From: Achromobacter deleyi
GTDB taxonomy: Bacteria; Pseudomonadota; Gammaproteobacteria; Burkholderiales; Burkholderiaceae_B
Length of the DNA stretch: 56,829 nt
Direction of reading: 5' to 3'
NCBI RefSeq assembly: GCF_902859705.1
Contig: NZ_CADIJO010000033.1
Location: forward strand, 1-56,829
Of the stretch, positions 27,146-35,210 are shown one piece after another. Every line of letters starts with the position of its first letter. Position 1 is the stretch's first letter. The position numbers were made by a program, and so were the translations under genes. The notes beneath the pieces are model-generated. The model had not been told where the DNA came from. It saw nothing but the letters and a program-made list of their open reading frames with translations, and searched no databases.

Positions 27146-28277
27146 TGTCCTGTTCGTGGCGCCCGATCTGCACGGCGGCGTCGGAAGATGCGTTGCCTTC
27201 ATCGCCGATGCCCTGCCCCAGCGCGGCGTGCCGGCCGCGCTGTTCCTGCTGCGTTCGCGCAACCGCGAATACCCGGTCGCCAATCCGCGGGTGACGCGGG
27301 CGCTGCCGGTGCTGGAATCGCCCAGCGCGCTGCGGCTGCAGCTGCCGCTGGCGTTTGCGCGCCTGGTCGCGCAGATCCGGCGCGACAAGCCCGCGGTGGT
27401 GTGTTCGCACGGGCTGTTGTGCAACATGCTGGTGGTGCTGGCCAAGAAGGTGCTGCGCGGCCAGTTTGCGACTGTCGCCTTCGAACACAGCAGCCCGGCC
27501 ATTCATTACGGCGCCTCGCGCATGCGCCGCCTGAAGTGCTGGCTGGTCAGCCAGACCTACCGCCGCCATGACGCCGTGGTCGGCGTGTCGCGCGGGGTCA
27601 AGGAAGACCTGGTCAGCATGTTCCCGCCGCTGCGCGGCAAGGTGCGCACGATCTACAACGGCGTGCCGCTGGAAGATGTGCGCGAGCAAAGCGCCGCCTG
27701 GCCCGGGCCGACGCCGCCCGACGGCGCGGCAGCGCCTTATCACGTGGTCGCGGTGGGGCGCCTGGAAGCCGTCAAGGACTACGCGACCCTGATCGACGCG
27801 GCCGCCCTGCTGGACGACCCGGGCATCCGGTTCACCATCCTGGGCGAAGGGTCCGAGCACGCGGCGCTGCAAAAGCGCATCGATGCCCGCGCATCGCGCA
27901 GCCCGGTGACGCTGGCCGGCCATATCGACAACCCCTTTCCCGTGATCGCCGGCGCCGGCGCCTTTGCCCTGACCTCGCTGCGCGAGAGCTTCGGCAACGT
28001 GCTGGTCGAAGCCCTGTGCCTGGGCGTTCCGGTGATTTCCACCGATTGCCCGCATGGCCCGGCCGAGATCCTGGACTCGGGCCGATACGGCCTGCTGGTG
28101 CCGGTGGGCGACGCAGCGGCGCTGGCCGCCGCGGTGCGCCGCCTGGCCTACGACGGCGAGATGCGCGAACGGCTGGCCGCCCAGGGCCCCGAGCGCGCCG
28201 ACGCCTTTTCACTCGAACGGCATTGCCACGATGTCATCGCGCTGTTCCAGCCGCTGCTGCGGCGCGGCGCGCCCTGA
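27138..28277 (+). CDS. Family 4 glycosyltransferase
   Basis: The 379-residue GT-B enzyme opens with MPDVLFVAPDLHGGVGRCVA (nucleotide-sugar enzyme N-domain), has VVGVSRGVKEDLVSMFP near residue 150, IYNGVPLEDV, and the C-terminal donor-binding region VVAVGRLEAVKDYATLIDAA and TSLRESFGNVLVEALCLGVP near 285, with the retaining-GT E-x7-E pattern. It likely adds a hexose or fucose to the repeat unit. The short overlap with wzy indicates translational coupling. Confidence 0.9.
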   Translation: MPDVLFVAPDLHGGVGRCVAFIADALPQRGVPAALFLLRSRNREYPVANPRVTRALPVLESPSALRLQLPLAFARLVAQIRRDKPAVVCSHGLLCNMLVVLAKKVLRGQFATVAFEHSSPAIHYGASRMRRLKCWLVSQTYRRHDAVVGVSRGVKEDLVSMFPPLRGKVRTIYNGVPLEDVREQSAAWPGPTPPDGAAAPYHVVAVGRLEAVKDYATLIDAAALLDDPGIRFTILGEGSEHAALQKRIDARASRSPVTLAGHIDNPFPVIAGAGAFALTSLRESFGNVLVEALCLGVPVISTDCPHGPAEILDSGRYGLLVPVGDAAALAAAVRRLAYDGEMRERLAAQGPERADAFSLERHCHDVIALFQPLLRRGAP

Positions 28278-28290
28278 ACAGGAAAGCACC

Positions 28291-29178
28291 ATGTCCAAGA
28301 TACCGGTATCCGTCGTCGTCATGACGAAGAACGAGGAACGCAACATTGCCAAGTGCCTGAAGGCGCTGGCCGACTTCGACGAAGTCTTCGTGGTCGACTC
28401 CAACAGCACCGACGCCACCTGCGCCATGGCCACGGCGCTGGGCGCCAGGGTGTCCAACTTCCAGTGGAACGGCAAGTACCCCAAGAAAAAGCAGTGGTGC
28501 CTGGAACAACTGCCCTTCAGCCATCCCGTGGTGCTGTACGTGGACGCCGACGAGGAAATGACGCCGGCGCTGGCCGACGAGATCCGGGCCGCGTTGCCGC
28601 GCTTCGCGGCCGGCGCGGGCGGCGCCTTCGTGCCGTTCGACTACGTGTTCTGCGGCAAGAAGCTGCTGCATGGCCACCGCGTCTACAAGCTGGCGCTGCT
28701 GGCCCGCGACCGGTCCCGCTTCCTGGATTACGACGATCTGGACGTGGCCCACATGTGGGAGGTGGAAGGCCACTACCAGCCCCAGGTGCAGGGCGACACC
28801 TTCGCGCTGCGCGCCCGCATGGTGCACAACGACCACGATTCGCTCTACCACTACTTCGACAAGCACAACCGCTATTCCGACTGGGAAGCCAACCTGCGCA
28901 TCAAGGGCCTGATGAACGACCCGCGCGAGGCCAACGTGGGCGCGCGGGCGTTGCTCAAGCGCATCTTCCAGGCCATGCCGTTCAAGGCGCCCATTTCGTT
29001 CCTGCATTCCTACGTGCTGCGGCTGGGCTTCCTGGACGGGCGCGCGGGCTTTGACTACGCCGTGGCCCGCGCCATGTATTACTGGCAGATCCGCATCAAG
29101 ACCGAAGAGATCCGCAAGGCCCGCCAGGCCGATGCCGGGCAGGCGCGCAGCGACGCCCTGCCGGGAGCCGCCAAATGA
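28291..29178 (+). CDS. Family 2 glycosyltransferase (WaaE/KdtX-like)
   Basis: The 295-residue protein begins PVSVVVMTKNEERNIAKCLK and continues DEVFVVDSNSTDATCAMATA, KKKQWCLEQLPFSHPVVLYV and DADEEMTPALADEI, the hallmarks of the GT2 branch that includes WaaE-like glucosyltransferases and WcaE-like enzymes. The YDDLDVAHMWEVEGHYQPQV segment is also typical. AGGAAA lies upstream of the ATG and 13 bases separate it from the previous stop. Its 3' end overlaps wcaF by ATGA. Confidence 0.87.
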   Translation: MSKIPVSVVVMTKNEERNIAKCLKALADFDEVFVVDSNSTDATCAMATALGARVSNFQWNGKYPKKKQWCLEQLPFSHPVVLYVDADEEMTPALADEIRAALPRFAAGAGGAFVPFDYVFCGKKLLHGHRVYKLALLARDRSRFLDYDDLDVAHMWEVEGHYQPQVQGDTFALRARMVHNDHDSLYHYFDKHNRYSDWEANLRIKGLMNDPREANVGARALLKRIFQAMPFKAPISFLHSYVLRLGFLDGRAGFDYAVARAMYYWQIRIKTEEIRKARQADAGQARSDALPGAAK

Positions 29179-29735
29179 GCACGCTGCAACGGCTGGACCA
29201 GTTCGCGCTCGCGCCCGGCCAACGCGGCCGCTCGGCGCTGACCGTGCAGCTGTGGTGGCTGGTGCAGGGGTCCCTGTTCCGCTGGTCGCCGCAGGTGGCC
29301 TATGGTTTTCGCCGCTGGCTGCTGCGCCGCTTTGGCGCGCGGGTGGGCAAGAAAGTGCTGATCCGCCCCAGCGCCACGGTGACCTATCCCTGGAAGGTGG
29401 ACATCGGCGACTACGCCTGGATCGGAGACGATGCGGTGATATACAGCCTGGGCCCCGTCCACATCGGCGCGCACGCCGTGGTGTCGCAGCGCAGCTACCT
29501 GTGCGCCGCCGACCACGACGCGGCGCAGCCCGACTTTCCGCTGCGCGAGCGCGCCGTGCGCATCGAGGATGGCGCCTGGGTCGCCACCGACGTGTTCGTC
29601 GGCCCCGGCGTCACCGTCGGCCGCGAAGCCGTGGTGGGCGCGCGCAGTTCGGTGTTTCGCAGCCTGCCGCCCGCCATGGTGTGCCACGGCAACCCCTGCC
29701 GGCCCGTCAGGCCCCGCGTGGCGCCGCCGGCATGA
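29175..29735 (+). CDS. wcaF: Colanic-acid-type acetyltransferase WcaF
   Basis: The 186-residue left-handed beta-helix acyltransferase has hexapeptide repeats in WKVDIGDYAWIGDDAVIYSL and GVTVGREAVVGARSSVFRSL, with the catalytic-type histidine region CAADHDAAQPDFPLRERAVR. WcaF proteins O-acetylate a fucose of colanic acid with acetyl-CoA. It overlaps both neighbours by 4 bases (ATGA), so it is translated with them. Confidence 0.88.
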   Translation: MSTLQRLDQFALAPGQRGRSALTVQLWWLVQGSLFRWSPQVAYGFRRWLLRRFGARVGKKVLIRPSATVTYPWKVDIGDYAWIGDDAVIYSLGPVHIGAHAVVSQRSYLCAADHDAAQPDFPLRERAVRIEDGAWVATDVFVGPGVTVGREAVVGARSSVFRSLPPAMVCHGNPCRPVRPRVAPPA

Positions 29736-30982
29736 AGATCCTTCTGTACGGCATCAACTACGCGCCGGAACTCACCGGCATCGGCAAATACAGCGCCGAG
29801 CTGGCTGAATGGCTGGCCGCCCGCGGCCACGAGGTCAGCGTGGTCACCGCGCCGCCCTACTATCCGCAATGGCAGGTGCACGAAGGCTATCGCGCCGGCC
29901 GCTACCGCAAGGAAACGCGTGCCGGCGTCACGGTGCGGCGCGCCCCGCTGTGGGTGCCCAAGCGGCCTGGCGGCGCCAAGCGCCTGCTGCACCTGGCCAG
30001 CTTCGCGCTGTCCAGCCTGCCTTCGCTGCTGCGCGCCGCGGCCGGCCGGCCCGACCTGATCGTGGTGGTCGAGCCCGCCCTGTTCTGCGCGCCCGCCGCG
30101 TGGCTGGCGGCGCGGCTGTGCGGCGCCAAGGCCTGGCTGCACATCCAGGACTACGAAGTGGACGCGGCGTTCGACCTGGGCCTGCTCAAAGGCGCCGGGC
30201 TGCGCGCGGCGGTGCTGCGCGCCGAACGCTGGCTGATGCGGCGCTTCGACCGGGTCTCGACCATCTCCGGCCGCATGCTGGACCTGGCGCTGTACAAGGG
30301 CGTGGACCCCGATCGCGCGGTGCTGCTGCCCAACTGGATCGACGTCAACGCCATCACCCCCGACGCCGCCCACCACTTGCGCGCCGAACTGGGCATCCCC
30401 GCCGACGCCGTGGTGGCGCTGTATTCGGGCAACATGGGCGGCAAACAAGGCCTGGGCACGCTGGCGCAGGTCGCGCGGCTGCTTGAGCAGGAAGACAGGC
30501 TCTGGTTCGTCTTTTGCGGCCAGGGCCCCGAAAAAGCGCCGCTGCAGGCCCAATGCGAGGGCCTGGCGCGCGTGCGCTTCCTGGACCTGCAGCCAGCCGA
30601 CCGGCTGGGCGCCCTGCTGAACACGGCCGACATACACCTGCTGCCGCAACGGGCCGGCGCGGCCGACCTGGTCATGCCATCGAAGTTGACCGGCATGCTG
30701 GCCAGCGGCCGCCCGGTAGTCTGCGGCGCGGCGCGCGGCACCGAACTGGCCGGCGTGGTGGCGCGCTGCGGGCTGGTCACCCCGCCCGAAGACGCCCCCG
30801 CCATGGCCGAGGCCTTGCGCAAGCTGGCCTGCAATGGGCAGATCCGCGAAACGCTGGGCGCCGCTGCGCGCCGTTATGCGCTGGACCACCTGCATGTGGA
30901 TGCGGTGCTGGCGGCGGCCGAACGCGAGTTCGCCGCCGTGGCCGGCGGCCCCGCCCGCCTCATTCCGCGTCGCCGCCCTTGA
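29732..30982 (+). CDS. wcaI: Colanic-acid-type glycosyltransferase WcaI
   Basis: The 416-residue GT-B enzyme begins MKILLYGINYAPELTGIGKY, followed by TAPPYYPQWQVHEGYR, a signature of the WcaI family. Later motifs are WLHIQDYEVDAAFDLGLLKG near residue 135, LYSGNMGGKQGLGTL near 230, LLPQRAGAADLVMPSKLTGM and RPVVCGA. It is the last gene of the plus arm, and its 3' end overlaps the convergent regulator gene by 23 bp. Confidence 0.9.
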   Translation: MKILLYGINYAPELTGIGKYSAELAEWLAARGHEVSVVTAPPYYPQWQVHEGYRAGRYRKETRAGVTVRRAPLWVPKRPGGAKRLLHLASFALSSLPSLLRAAAGRPDLIVVVEPALFCAPAAWLAARLCGAKAWLHIQDYEVDAAFDLGLLKGAGLRAAVLRAERWLMRRFDRVSTISGRMLDLALYKGVDPDRAVLLPNWIDVNAITPDAAHHLRAELGIPADAVVALYSGNMGGKQGLGTLAQVARLLEQEDRLWFVFCGQGPEKAPLQAQCEGLARVRFLDLQPADRLGALLNTADIHLLPQRAGAADLVMPSKLTGMLASGRPVVCGAARGTELAGVVARCGLVTPPEDAPAMAEALRKLACNGQIRETLGAAARRYALDHLHVDAVLAAAEREFAAVAGGPARLIPRRRP

Positions 30983-31634
30983 CCCCGCCCGGCAGCGCGG
31001 GCGCGCTGCCGCTGCGCACCAGTCCCATCTGCACCGCAATGTAGGCCGCCTCGGCCTGGTTGCGCGCATTGAGCTTCCAGTACAGCGTGCGGGCATGGCT
31101 CTTGACGGTGGCCACCGAGATGCCGACCTGCTGGCCGATCTCACGCATGGTCTTGCCCTGCACCAACAGTTGCAGGATCTCTTCCTGGCGCTGGGTCAGT
31201 TCCCGCAGTTCCTGCAGCGGCGCCGTCGATGACGCCATCGGCCGGCCGCTGGGCTGGGGATAGCATTCGCCGCCCGCCAGCACCAGGCTCACGGCCGCGG
31301 CCAGCGCATCCGGGCTGGATGCCTTGGGCAGGTAGCCCGCCACGCCTGCGCGGGCGCAGGCAGCCATCACCTGCGGGTCCAGCACCGAATACAGCACCAG
31401 CACCAGGCGCGGCATGAACAGCGCCATGGCTTGCGACAGCAGCCCGATGTCCGGCTCGGCCACGCCGCTGCAACCGACCACCAGCAACTCCACGGGCCGG
31501 TTGATCGAGCTGGACATATTAAGGAGATGGGCTGGCGAAATGGCCAGGATTTCCTCGGCGTTCCGGACACGTTCCAGCACATGCTGGATGGCGACACGAA
31601 GCAGAGCGTAGTCTTCGATTAGAACGGTTGTCAT
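30960..31634 (-). CDS. LuxR-type regulator with degenerate receiver domain (first of two)
   Basis: The 224-residue protein has a receiver-like fold (VLIEDYALLRVAIQHVLE at the start, GYLPKAS near residue 100) and a C-terminal LuxR helix-turn-helix (LTQRQEEILQLLVQGKTMRE, then ISVATVKSHARTLYWKLNAR). The phospho-acceptor aspartate is missing: the strand reads VELLVVGCSG where a DLVLLD-type motif is expected. The lysine remains. It therefore resembles phosphorylation-independent regulators such as RcsA. Start at 31634 is the first ATG in the aligned frame. It is convergent with wcaI and lies 344 bp downstream of a paralogue. Confidence 0.85.
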   Translation of the reverse strand: MTTVLIEDYALLRVAIQHVLERVRNAEEILAISPAHLLNMSSSINRPVELLVVGCSGVAEPDIGLLSQAMALFMPRLVLVLYSVLDPQVMAACARAGVAGYLPKASSPDALAAAVSLVLAGGECYPQPSGRPMASSTAPLQELRELTQRQEEILQLLVQGKTMREIGQQVGISVATVKSHARTLYWKLNARNQAEAAYIAVQMGLVRSGSAPALPGGVKGGDAE

Positions 31635-31978
31635 CCCGGGGGGAACCTTGTGACGCGGAGCCCAGACACGGTTCCCATGACCAGGCTGCGCCACACTGCA
31701 ACGGCGGTTTCAGCGCGTTGCCAGACTCACGGGAATCTCGTCCACTGCGTGGCATCGCTCTGGCGGGCATTGTGATTCGCCATCTCAACCCATGCTTGCG
31801 GACACAACCCATGCTATCAGCGGCTACGTTTGCTGAATCTCGTGCAGGAGGATGATTGGAGGAGGAAGGCCGCGGCACGGCGACCGCCGATGCTGCGTTG
31901 GATGCCCTAGCCGGGATGGCCGGGTGCAGAAAGACAGCGGGCGTCCGGCTGCCGGGCCGGGATGCCGATACGCCCTTG
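31635..31978. other. 344-bp gap between the two LuxR-type genes
   Basis: No convincing gene is seen. The gap is less GC-biased in codon pattern than its neighbours and contains a 10-bp direct repeat, CAACCCATGC at 31786-31795 and 31805-31814 (19 bp apart), upstream of the first regulator's start. A G-run adjoins that start, so its ribosome-binding site is not obvious. Confidence 0.5.
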
Positions 31979-32728
31979 CTATCCGAGCTTGCGTCCGTAA
32001 AGCTGACCGGCATCCACGTCGCGGCCGTTCGGTTCATGCCACTCCAGCGTCGCGCCGCGTTGCAAGGCCGCGTAAACCGCTTCGCCCTTGTTCTTGACGT
32101 GCAGGCGCTGGTACAGCGTGCAGGCATGCGTCTTGGCCGTCGCGACCGAGATGTTGAGCATGCGGCTGACGGTCTTGATGGGATAGCCCCTGGCCAGCAG
32201 CACCAGCACCTCGTATTGGCGCGGCGTGATCTGCAGCAGTTGCGCTCCCGCGCTCATCGGCATCGAACCCCTGGCCGCGCCATCATCCAGCTCGCGCGTC
32301 GGCAATGCGCAAGCCGCCTGGGCCGGCGCTTGCAGCGCCTGTTCGCTGGGAAAGCACTGCCCGCCCGCCATGACAAGGCGGATGGCCGCTTCCAGGATCT
32401 CGACCGAAGCCGTCTTCATCAGGCAGCCATAGACGCTGGCGCCCGGCAACCCCTGCACCGGCATCGGCAACGGCATGACATCCGTCAGCAGCAGGATCCG
32501 CTTCGGGCTAAGCACCCGCTGAATCTCGTGCAACGTACTCCAGGCCTCTTCGTTGTCTACCGGCAAGCCGTAGATCAACAGGTCTGCGCCGGCATGCGCG
32601 CCATCCGCCTTGGAGACGTCGGCGAGCCCCATCCCTTCGATTTCCCACACATCATCCAACTTGCTCAGAATCTGCCATAACCCCAGCCGCAAGAGCGGGT
32701 GGGCTTCAATCAGGACCATCTTGGCCAT
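31979..32728 (-). CDS. LuxR-type regulator with degenerate receiver domain (second of two)
   Basis: The 249-residue protein is a paralogue of its neighbour. It has VLIEAHPLLRLGLWQILSKL at the N-terminus, GADLLIYGLPVDN in place of the phospho-acceptor strand (no aspartate at the expected place), the conserved threonine in ILLLTDVMP, and the lysine in GCLMKTAS. The LuxR DNA-binding domain starts near residue 168 (ITPRQYEVLVLLARGYPIKT, then ISVATAKTHACTLYQRLHVK). Even the acidic pair is reduced to one glutamate. AGGAGG precedes the ATG at 32728 at ideal spacing. Location next to the exopolysaccharide locus suggests control of it. Confidence 0.86.
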   Translation of the reverse strand: MAKMVLIEAHPLLRLGLWQILSKLDDVWEIEGMGLADVSKADGAHAGADLLIYGLPVDNEEAWSTLHEIQRVLSPKRILLLTDVMPLPMPVQGLPGASVYGCLMKTASVEILEAAIRLVMAGGQCFPSEQALQAPAQAACALPTRELDDGAARGSMPMSAGAQLLQITPRQYEVLVLLARGYPIKTVSRMLNISVATAKTHACTLYQRLHVKNKGEAVYAALQRGATLEWHEPNGRDVDAGQLYGRKLG

Positions 32729-33293
32729 GGTGTCCTCCTGGTTGTTCAACAGGCCTAGAAGGGATCTTCGCTGTGCTGAAGACTTGTTTTTTTTCCAGCC
32801 CCGCGGGGGTGGTCCGCGTATCCCGGAATATCTAATGAAGCCGCACCGGGTCGTTTGGGCTGGGAGACTTTCGTAGCCAACATAACGGATGGCATGAAAC
32901 CAATCTTATGGTTCGAAATTGGCAAAATCAAGACGCTTCGACTCGATATAATCCGACAAAAACAGAAATCATTCGTTAGCCTTAATCAGCCTCGTAAATC
33001 AGGATGAGACGGCCCCATCATCCTTTCATCCGCTAGGGTTTTCACCCCCCTTGCCCATGGGCCGGGCGGCCGTCTCCCTCTAGGGAACAGCCATAAAGGC
33101 GGGGTGTGGGGCCTGAATTCAGGCGGGTGAAAGACGGCTGCAAGCGCCGGTGGCGCAGGCCGTGGCGACGGCAAGAATCGGTCGAATTTGCCGGCAGGTC
33201 TGTCTATATGTTTCCGTGGACACATTAAGCCCCGGCACGCCGGCGGCAATCGAAATATAGGTAACATTTTTATTTTCAATTACGCCGCGTCAT
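32729..33293. other. 565-bp gap upstream of the second LuxR-type gene
   Basis: No protein gene is convincing here. The part from about 32880 to 33000 is clearly AT-richer than the surroundings and holds a probable promoter. On the plus strand a TATAAT occurs at 32947-32952 without a good -35. A perfect palindrome CCTGAATTCAGG lies near 33111-33122. A long leader or a small RNA would fit but is not demonstrated. Confidence 0.45.
32903..32931 (-). promoter_or_regulatory. Candidate promoter of the second LuxR-type gene
   Basis: On the minus strand, TTGATT (32931-32926) and TAAGAT (32908-32903) are separated by exactly 17 bp. The -10 is embedded in the inverted repeat AACCA-N6-TGGTT, which could be an operator. 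This would give a leader of roughly 170 bases. Confidence 0.4.
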
Positions 33294-34886
33294 TTACTCC
33301 ATATAGGCGAAGTCAAATACCGTGTGACCCCCCTGATGGTGCCAATGGTGCATTGAAGCATGACGCTTTCTCAGGAAGCTGGCGTAGTGAATTTCGCCAT
33401 CCGTCTCGACGTAGGTGGAGGGCGACAGCTCTTCGATGCGGTTCAGCGACACGCCCTTGCCGTAGTGGCAGAAGCCTTGGTACTGCGCGCAGCGCATGAC
33501 CTCTCCCCCAGGCGAGACAACGATTCCCGCGTTGCGGGCCCGCATGGGGTTGCGCACGATGGGGTTGCTGGCGTGCGGCGTCCAGTGCGTGGAGCGCGGC
33601 GAGTCGGCAAAGAAGGCGAACAGTTCGTCGCAATGATTCTGGCCGTCGGTGCGGTCGATATTGGTTAATAGCCACCAGTATTCTCCGCGTTTGAAAATAA
33701 TGGTATCGACAGCCGAAATATTGGTCATCAAGGTTAAATCCAATTCCCATTTAAACGGAAATTCCGTGCATTTCCATAATTCGATGCTGCGGTTTCCGCA
33801 CGTTTCCGGAACCATGTAGGTCACGCCTTCATATTCGAACACATACGGAAAGGATAAATGGTAAGGCAGGTTCAAGGCCGTCCCCAGAAAGCGGAAAGCC
33901 CCGTCCTCAAAGGTTGCCACGGAGATCGTGCCCTTGCGGGAGGTGAAATCGTAATCTTCGAAAAATATATAAGGATGCTGATCTTTGGTATATACAAACG
34001 GATCGGCAAAAAACCTGCCTTTCGGGGGCTGCAATACCATTGCCTCGGATACCACCGCTTGTTGCCTGGCCGACGGAAACATACCAATCCGCCAGCGCAC
34101 ATTGCGTTTCATGATGCGGCGCACAATCAAATCGGTCATTAACCAGGCCTGGCGGGCAATATAGGCCGCGCTGTCCCACTCGGCCGGATCGTCGCGGCGC
34201 TGCCCGCTCATGATCTGCATGCCGGGCGGCGTGACGCCGGGCCGCGCGCGCGCCAGCGCCTGCAAGGCGTCGTAGACCATGAAGTTGCCCAGGCTGAAGG
34301 CGCGCGTCTGGTTCTTGAGCCAGAACACTTCGGTATTGAAACTGCGCTGGTCCAGCAAGGTGTCCGCATCCGCGTCCAGGCCCACGCGCCACAGCTTCAC
34401 CGTGGTGTGGTCCTCGCGCTGGTAGACCTCCCAGAAACCCGCATAGCGGCTGGTGGCAACGGCAATGTCGGAATAGCTCAGGCGCCATAATCCCAGCCGC
34501 GCCCAGCCCGCCATGCGCGCCCGCACCGGCGGCAATGCGCCCAGCAGAATCACCAGGTCCAGCCCCAGCGCGGCCACGCCATCGTCGTCGGCCGCATCCT
34601 GCGCCAACGCCAGCACCGCGGTGGATGCGGGCACGCTGGCACGCATGTCGCGGCACGTCAGCATCTGGCGCTGCCGGTTGGGCAACAGGCGCGATTCCAG
34701 GCGCGACAGCGTGCCGAACAGCGCCTTGGCGCCCAGCCGCGGCTTGCGGTCGGCCGGCGCCTTCGGCATCACCAGCAGCGCGGACAACTCGAAATCCTGG
34801 CTGCGCGCGAGCCACTCAGCCATGTCGTGGATCCACCCGGGCTGGTCCGTCCCGTCCAGCAACAGCCCCACTCTGTAGGTCTTCAT
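33294..34886 (-). CDS. GINT1-N-like beta-propeller protein with formyltransferase-like N-terminus
   Basis: The 530-residue protein begins MKTYRVGLLLDGTDQPGWIH. Its C-terminal 240 residues contain repeated blades: GRFFADPFVYTKDQHPYIFF near residue 290, EDYDFTSRKGTISVATFEDG, YHLSFPYVFEYEGVTYMVPE and EYWWLLTNIDRTDG. This pattern is known from the N-terminal part of plant glucosamine inositolphosphorylceramide transferase and from bacterial proteins in polysaccharide loci. The activity is unknown; no catalytic motif is certain. From about 33660 to 34150 the DNA is much AT-richer than the 5' half of the same gene, hinting at mosaic origin. It lies alone on the minus strand. Confidence 0.75.
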   Translation of the reverse strand: MKTYRVGLLLDGTDQPGWIHDMAEWLARSQDFELSALLVMPKAPADRKPRLGAKALFGTLSRLESRLLPNRQRQMLTCRDMRASVPASTAVLALAQDAADDDGVAALGLDLVILLGALPPVRARMAGWARLGLWRLSYSDIAVATSRYAGFWEVYQREDHTTVKLWRVGLDADADTLLDQRSFNTEVFWLKNQTRAFSLGNFMVYDALQALARARPGVTPPGMQIMSGQRRDDPAEWDSAAYIARQAWLMTDLIVRRIMKRNVRWRIGMFPSARQQAVVSEAMVLQPPKGRFFADPFVYTKDQHPYIFFEDYDFTSRKGTISVATFEDGAFRFLGTALNLPYHLSFPYVFEYEGVTYMVPETCGNRSIELWKCTEFPFKWELDLTLMTNISAVDTIIFKRGEYWWLLTNIDRTDGQNHCDELFAFFADSPRSTHWTPHASNPIVRNPMRARNAGIVVSPGGEVMRCAQYQGFCHYGKGVSLNRIEELSPSTYVETDGEIHYASFLRKRHASMHHWHHQGGHTVFDFAYME

Positions 34887-35210
34887 GTCTCCTGCTCCTG
34901 TGTCAGGGCGAAATGGCCTCTCTGCACCGGAACGGCGATCGGGCTCGCCAGGTGCATACGCGGTGCAACGCTTTCAAGTCCTCGCGCTGATACTGAGGCG
35001 TTTCGGCGAGGGCTTCCAGACGGCTTTCATCCTAGGGCGGGCGTCCGAGGACAAACGGCTGGCTGCCATTCGGATGAGGTGCGAACCCCACAACGCCATT
35101 CGGATGAGCTTCTCGGACGTTAGGGGTAAACCCTATTCGGGATTGCCGGGATCGCATCCCTGCACCGGGACGCGCATACTCCTTTCAAACGAACGTTTGA
35201 ATTCAACCCG
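34887..35210. repeat. Divergent control region with 14-bp direct repeats
   Basis: This 324-bp gap separates two divergent genes. GCCATTCGGATGAG occurs at 35065-35078 and 35095-35108 (period 30 bp). The pair is framed by the inverted repeat CGTCCGAG (35042-35049) and CTCGGACG (35112-35119). No gene is seen inside. Confidence 0.55.
35184..35201. promoter_or_regulatory. PsrA-like operator at the TetR gene start
   Basis: The perfect inverted repeat TTCAAAC-GAAC-GTTTGAA ends nine bases before the TetR-family start codon. It matches the known PsrA pattern (G/C)AAAC-N2-4-GTTT(G/C). Its place suggests autorepression that also governs the downstream fad genes, relieved by long-chain fatty acids or acyl-CoA. 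Confidence 0.65.

Noticed and set aside
31832..32532. Identical 15-mer GCTGAATCTCGTGCA in the gap (31832-31846) and inside the second LuxR-type gene (32518-32532)
   Set aside because: Flanking sequence does not continue the similarity; a single short match is not enough to claim a decayed third regulator copy.
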